Shown here: positions 62,125 to 64,000 of the stretch, piece by piece
How the letters are laid out: the number at the start of each line of letters is the position of its first letter
Numbering within the stretch: the first letter of the stretch is position 1
Assembly (NCBI RefSeq): GCF_013035315.1
Contig: NZ_WQHP01000002.1
Coordinates: 434,001 to 498,000 of the forward strand
Direction of reading: 5' to 3'
Source of the DNA: Ruegeria arenilitoris
GTDB lineage: Bacteria > Pseudomonadota > Alphaproteobacteria > Rhodobacterales > Rhodobacteraceae
Length of the DNA stretch: 64,000 bases
Made by a program: the position numbers and the translations under genes
The notes under the pieces: model-generated
What the model was told of the DNA's origin: nothing
Seen by the model: only the letters and a program-made list of their open reading frames with translations
The model's database searches: none

Positions 62125-63655
62125 AAAGCTGAAGGTCGTGCTGATTGCACCGCCAAGTCCGGCAGGATTGCAGGATTGGCAAGCACTTTTGATTGACCGA
62201 ATAAGAAACGATCCTCGGTATGAAATCACAGGTCAGATTGTTGGCGCAAAGGATAGGCGAGACCCCTCTGGAACGCTCTTGTCGCGCTGCCTTAAACGCG
62301 CGGAGCAAGCTTTGGCTGCGCGTCGTATTCTGCCTTACGACACTCAACATGCTGAGCGTTTCATCAAAGCGCTACCGATCACTCAAGATCAAGCGGATCT
62401 GGCCCTAGCGCTGGGTCCTTCATCGCTAACAAAATACCAATTGGCCCAGATCCGGTACGGAGAATGGTCAATTACTTTCGGCGGCATGAGCGATCCGTTC
62501 AACGCATTCATGACTTCGGGCGCCAGAAGCATCCCTCGGGTCCAAGTCGAAATCCATACACGATCGTACGAAAACCCGGCGCGAATGGTTCTTCGACAAA
62601 CCAGCTATAATCGCAAACCGGGAACAGTATTGACAGGGGCATTTGTCGCCGAAAAATCTGTTCTGCTGTTGTTACATACATTGGCTGGGTTGGCAGAGTA
62701 CCGCTGCATGCCTGATCCCAAGCATTTGCCTACCGCTTCGAAAGAAAAACCTGGTTTTGAACCCGCCCTCACTTATGCTTTCAATCTTGCAAATGAAGTG
62801 TCAAAAAAACTGAGATCTGAACGTCTGGCCAGGTCCGGAAAGAACATAGAGTTTTGGCAACTGGGCAGTTCTTCAGGTCCGGTCTCAGGCTTTCATCCGC
62901 GTGAAGCAAAAGCACTGTCGCGATCATCGTGCGTAATGGCCGATCCTTTCCTGTTCGAGCACGAAGGACGGCGGTGGGTATTTTTCGAAGCTATGAACGC
63001 CAATGATGTTAACGGTCGAATAGATGTGGCGTGCCTTGATGGAGACCGCCTCGAAGACCCCGTTACCGCATTGAAATGTTCTTATCACCTATCATTTCCA
63101 TTCGTATTTCGTGCAGAAGGTTCGATATTTATGATGCCTGAAACACAGGCATCTAAACGCCTTGAGATCTGGCGTTGCACCACGTTTCCCGATGAATGGG
63201 AGTTACATGCCACAGCATTCGAAGGACAGTATTTAGCGGATTCCAGTATGTATCTCGGGGATGATGGGCGTTGGTGGCTGATAACCAATTTGTCAGATCA
63301 TTACGCCTTTCAGGATCACTCCAGCGAACTCTACCTGTTCGAAATCGACGGCCCTAATCTGAAATCGATCAAACCTCATCCCAAGAACCCGGTCGTTTTC
63401 GGTTCGGACTCCGCCAGAAACGCCGGAGCGATTATTCGGCAAGGGGATCGGCTGTTCCGGCCATCGCAAAACAACAGCCATGGGGTTTACGGTTTTGGCT
63501 TAAACCTCATGGAAATCTTGAAGCTTGACGAGACAGAGTACGAGGAACGGTTTGTCCGGCAGTTCACGCCCAAAGATCGACCCGGTGTGAAAGCTATGCA
63601 TCATCTGACCGTCGCTGGTGACCAGATCGTAATGGACTGGAGCGGAGCGGAATGA
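62114..63655 (+). CDS. GINT1-like putative glycosyltransferase with formyltransferase-like N-terminus
   Basis: A 513-residue protein. The C-terminal 280 residues match the beta-propeller-like region of glucosamine inositolphosphorylceramide transferase 1 relatives: CVMADPFLFEHEGRRWVFFE, YHLSFPFVF, MMPETQASKRLEIWRC, DDGRWWLITN, HPKNPVVFGSDSARNAGAI and RLFRPSQNNS. The N-terminal 200 residues (VVLIAPPSPAG, LALALGPSSLTK) resemble a formyltransferase/GT-B-like fold, weakly. The start is GTG 62114, five bases after GGAGAG and inside the end of the previous gene, so the two are translationally coupled. Probable role: adding a sugar or acyl group to a glycan or lipid; the substrate is unknown. Confidence 0.75.
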   Translation: MPDEKLKVVLIAPPSPAGLQDWQALLIDRIRNDPRYEITGQIVGAKDRRDPSGTLLSRCLKRAEQALAARRILPYDTQHAERFIKALPITQDQADLALALGPSSLTKYQLAQIRYGEWSITFGGMSDPFNAFMTSGARSIPRVQVEIHTRSYENPARMVLRQTSYNRKPGTVLTGAFVAEKSVLLLLHTLAGLAEYRCMPDPKHLPTASKEKPGFEPALTYAFNLANEVSKKLRSERLARSGKNIEFWQLGSSSGPVSGFHPREAKALSRSSCVMADPFLFEHEGRRWVFFEAMNANDVNGRIDVACLDGDRLEDPVTALKCSYHLSFPFVFRAEGSIFMMPETQASKRLEIWRCTTFPDEWELHATAFEGQYLADSSMYLGDDGRWWLITNLSDHYAFQDHSSELYLFEIDGPNLKSIKPHPKNPVVFGSDSARNAGAIIRQGDRLFRPSQNNSHGVYGFGLNLMEILKLDETEYEERFVRQFTPKDRPGVKAMHHLTVAGDQIVMDWSGAE

Positions 63656-64000
63656 AATGGAAAATTGCGATCTCAACGTTGCTTTTAGCAAACACAGCCA
63701 TGGCCGGGGATATGACTTTCAAGCTCGGCGTTCAAACACACATGGAACAAGGATGGAGTGTAGCCGCTGTCGAACTCGCGCAAGAACTCGGTGCAACGCA
63801 TCTGCGCGATGAAATCGGGTGGGCCACGGCGGAAAGACAGCCCGGCGTTTACAACTTTGAAGTCGCCGACAAGTACATGTTGCCCATGCTTCAAAAAGGC
63901 ATGGTCCCTTTGATTGTTATCACCGATACAAATCCACTATACGACGACGGTGACACCCCGCACAGCAAAGAGGGTCGCGAAGGTTTCGCTGCCTGGGTCA
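63652..64000 (+). CDS. Secreted glycoside hydrolase-like protein, N-terminal part (cut by window edge)
   Basis: The first 116 residues are visible. A signal peptide MKWKIAISTLLLANTAMAG is followed by the start of a TIM barrel: FKLGVQTHMEQGW, LGATHLRDEIGWATAERQPG and VYNFEVADKYMLPMLQKGM, then VPLIVITDTNP. This resembles GH39/GH5-type glycosidases acting on polysaccharides. The ATG overlaps the previous stop (ATGA), so it belongs to the same plus-strand operon. It may trim or turn over the exported glycan. Confidence 0.75.
   Translation, partial: MKWKIAISTLLLANTAMAGDMTFKLGVQTHMEQGWSVAAVELAQELGATHLRDEIGWATAERQPGVYNFEVADKYMLPMLQKGMVPLIVITDTNPLYDDGDTPHSKEGREGFAAWV

Overview
The window looks like a chromosomal segment of a marine-type alphaproteobacterium, most probably a member of the Rhodobacteraceae (roseobacter group). 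The evidence is indirect: a serine-cycle cluster with malyl-CoA lyase, a zur-znuCBA locus, thiBPQ under a TPP riboswitch, a non-pyrrolysine MttB-family protein, hydantoinase and luciferase-like monooxygenase operons, and an ExoF/ExoY-type exopolysaccharide locus. No rRNA, tRNA, transposase, integrase or CRISPR array was seen.

Layout. 1-417: start of a class III nucleotide cyclase running off the left edge. 595-2817: a two-gene RiPP-like cassette, a small leader-peptide-like protein followed by a B12-binding radical SAM RiPP C-methyltransferase. 2858-14133, minus strand: an eight-gene catabolic operon (luciferase-like monooxygenase, ribB, NTF2-like protein, amidase, AMP-forming ligase, thiolase, FadN-type hydroxyacyl-CoA dehydrogenase/hydratase, acyl-CoA dehydrogenase) that ends at a strong terminator, followed by a decayed second monooxygenase gene. 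The operon is divergent from a TetR regulator with an unusual long N-terminal domain; a TGAACGTTCA palindrome lies between them. 15541-21087: translationally coupled hyuA-hyuB-aminotransferase-racemase operon. 21128-23846: MttB-family methyltransferase divergent from a LysR regulator.

23890-27123: zinc uptake locus (zur-znuC-znuB divergent from znuA) with histidine-rich tracts in ZnuA and ZnuC. 27234-31766: class V aminotransferase, enoyl-CoA hydratase, CBS protein and an ArsB/NhaD-type ion transporter. 31884-35200: TPP riboswitch and thiBPQ. 35289-38143: Cache-type adenylate cyclase and a GlxA-type AraC regulator. 38381-43775, minus strand: serine-cycle operon sgaA-mtkA-mtkB-hprA plus mcl1, which turns glyoxylate and serine carbon into malyl-CoA and back to glyoxylate plus acetyl-CoA. 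Its upstream region carries a 10-bp inverted repeat and a plus-strand terminator, so it may hide a small RNA.

44019-64000: a visibly more AT-rich, strand-mixed exopolysaccharide/glycan locus. It has a LuxR regulator, flippase, three glycosyltransferases, ExoY-like priming transferase, polymerase, Wzc-like kinase and ExoF-like exporter. Mixed among these are a TIGR04325-type methyltransferase, an Sfp-type phosphopantetheinyl transferase, a CocE-like hydrolase, and a rightmost three-gene unit: a condensation-carrier-thioesterase protein with no adenylation domain, a GINT1-like putative glycosyltransferase and a secreted glycoside-hydrolase-like protein.

The two most unusual systems are the RiPP-like cassette at the left end and the adenylation-less NRPS-like module inside the polysaccharide locus at the right end.
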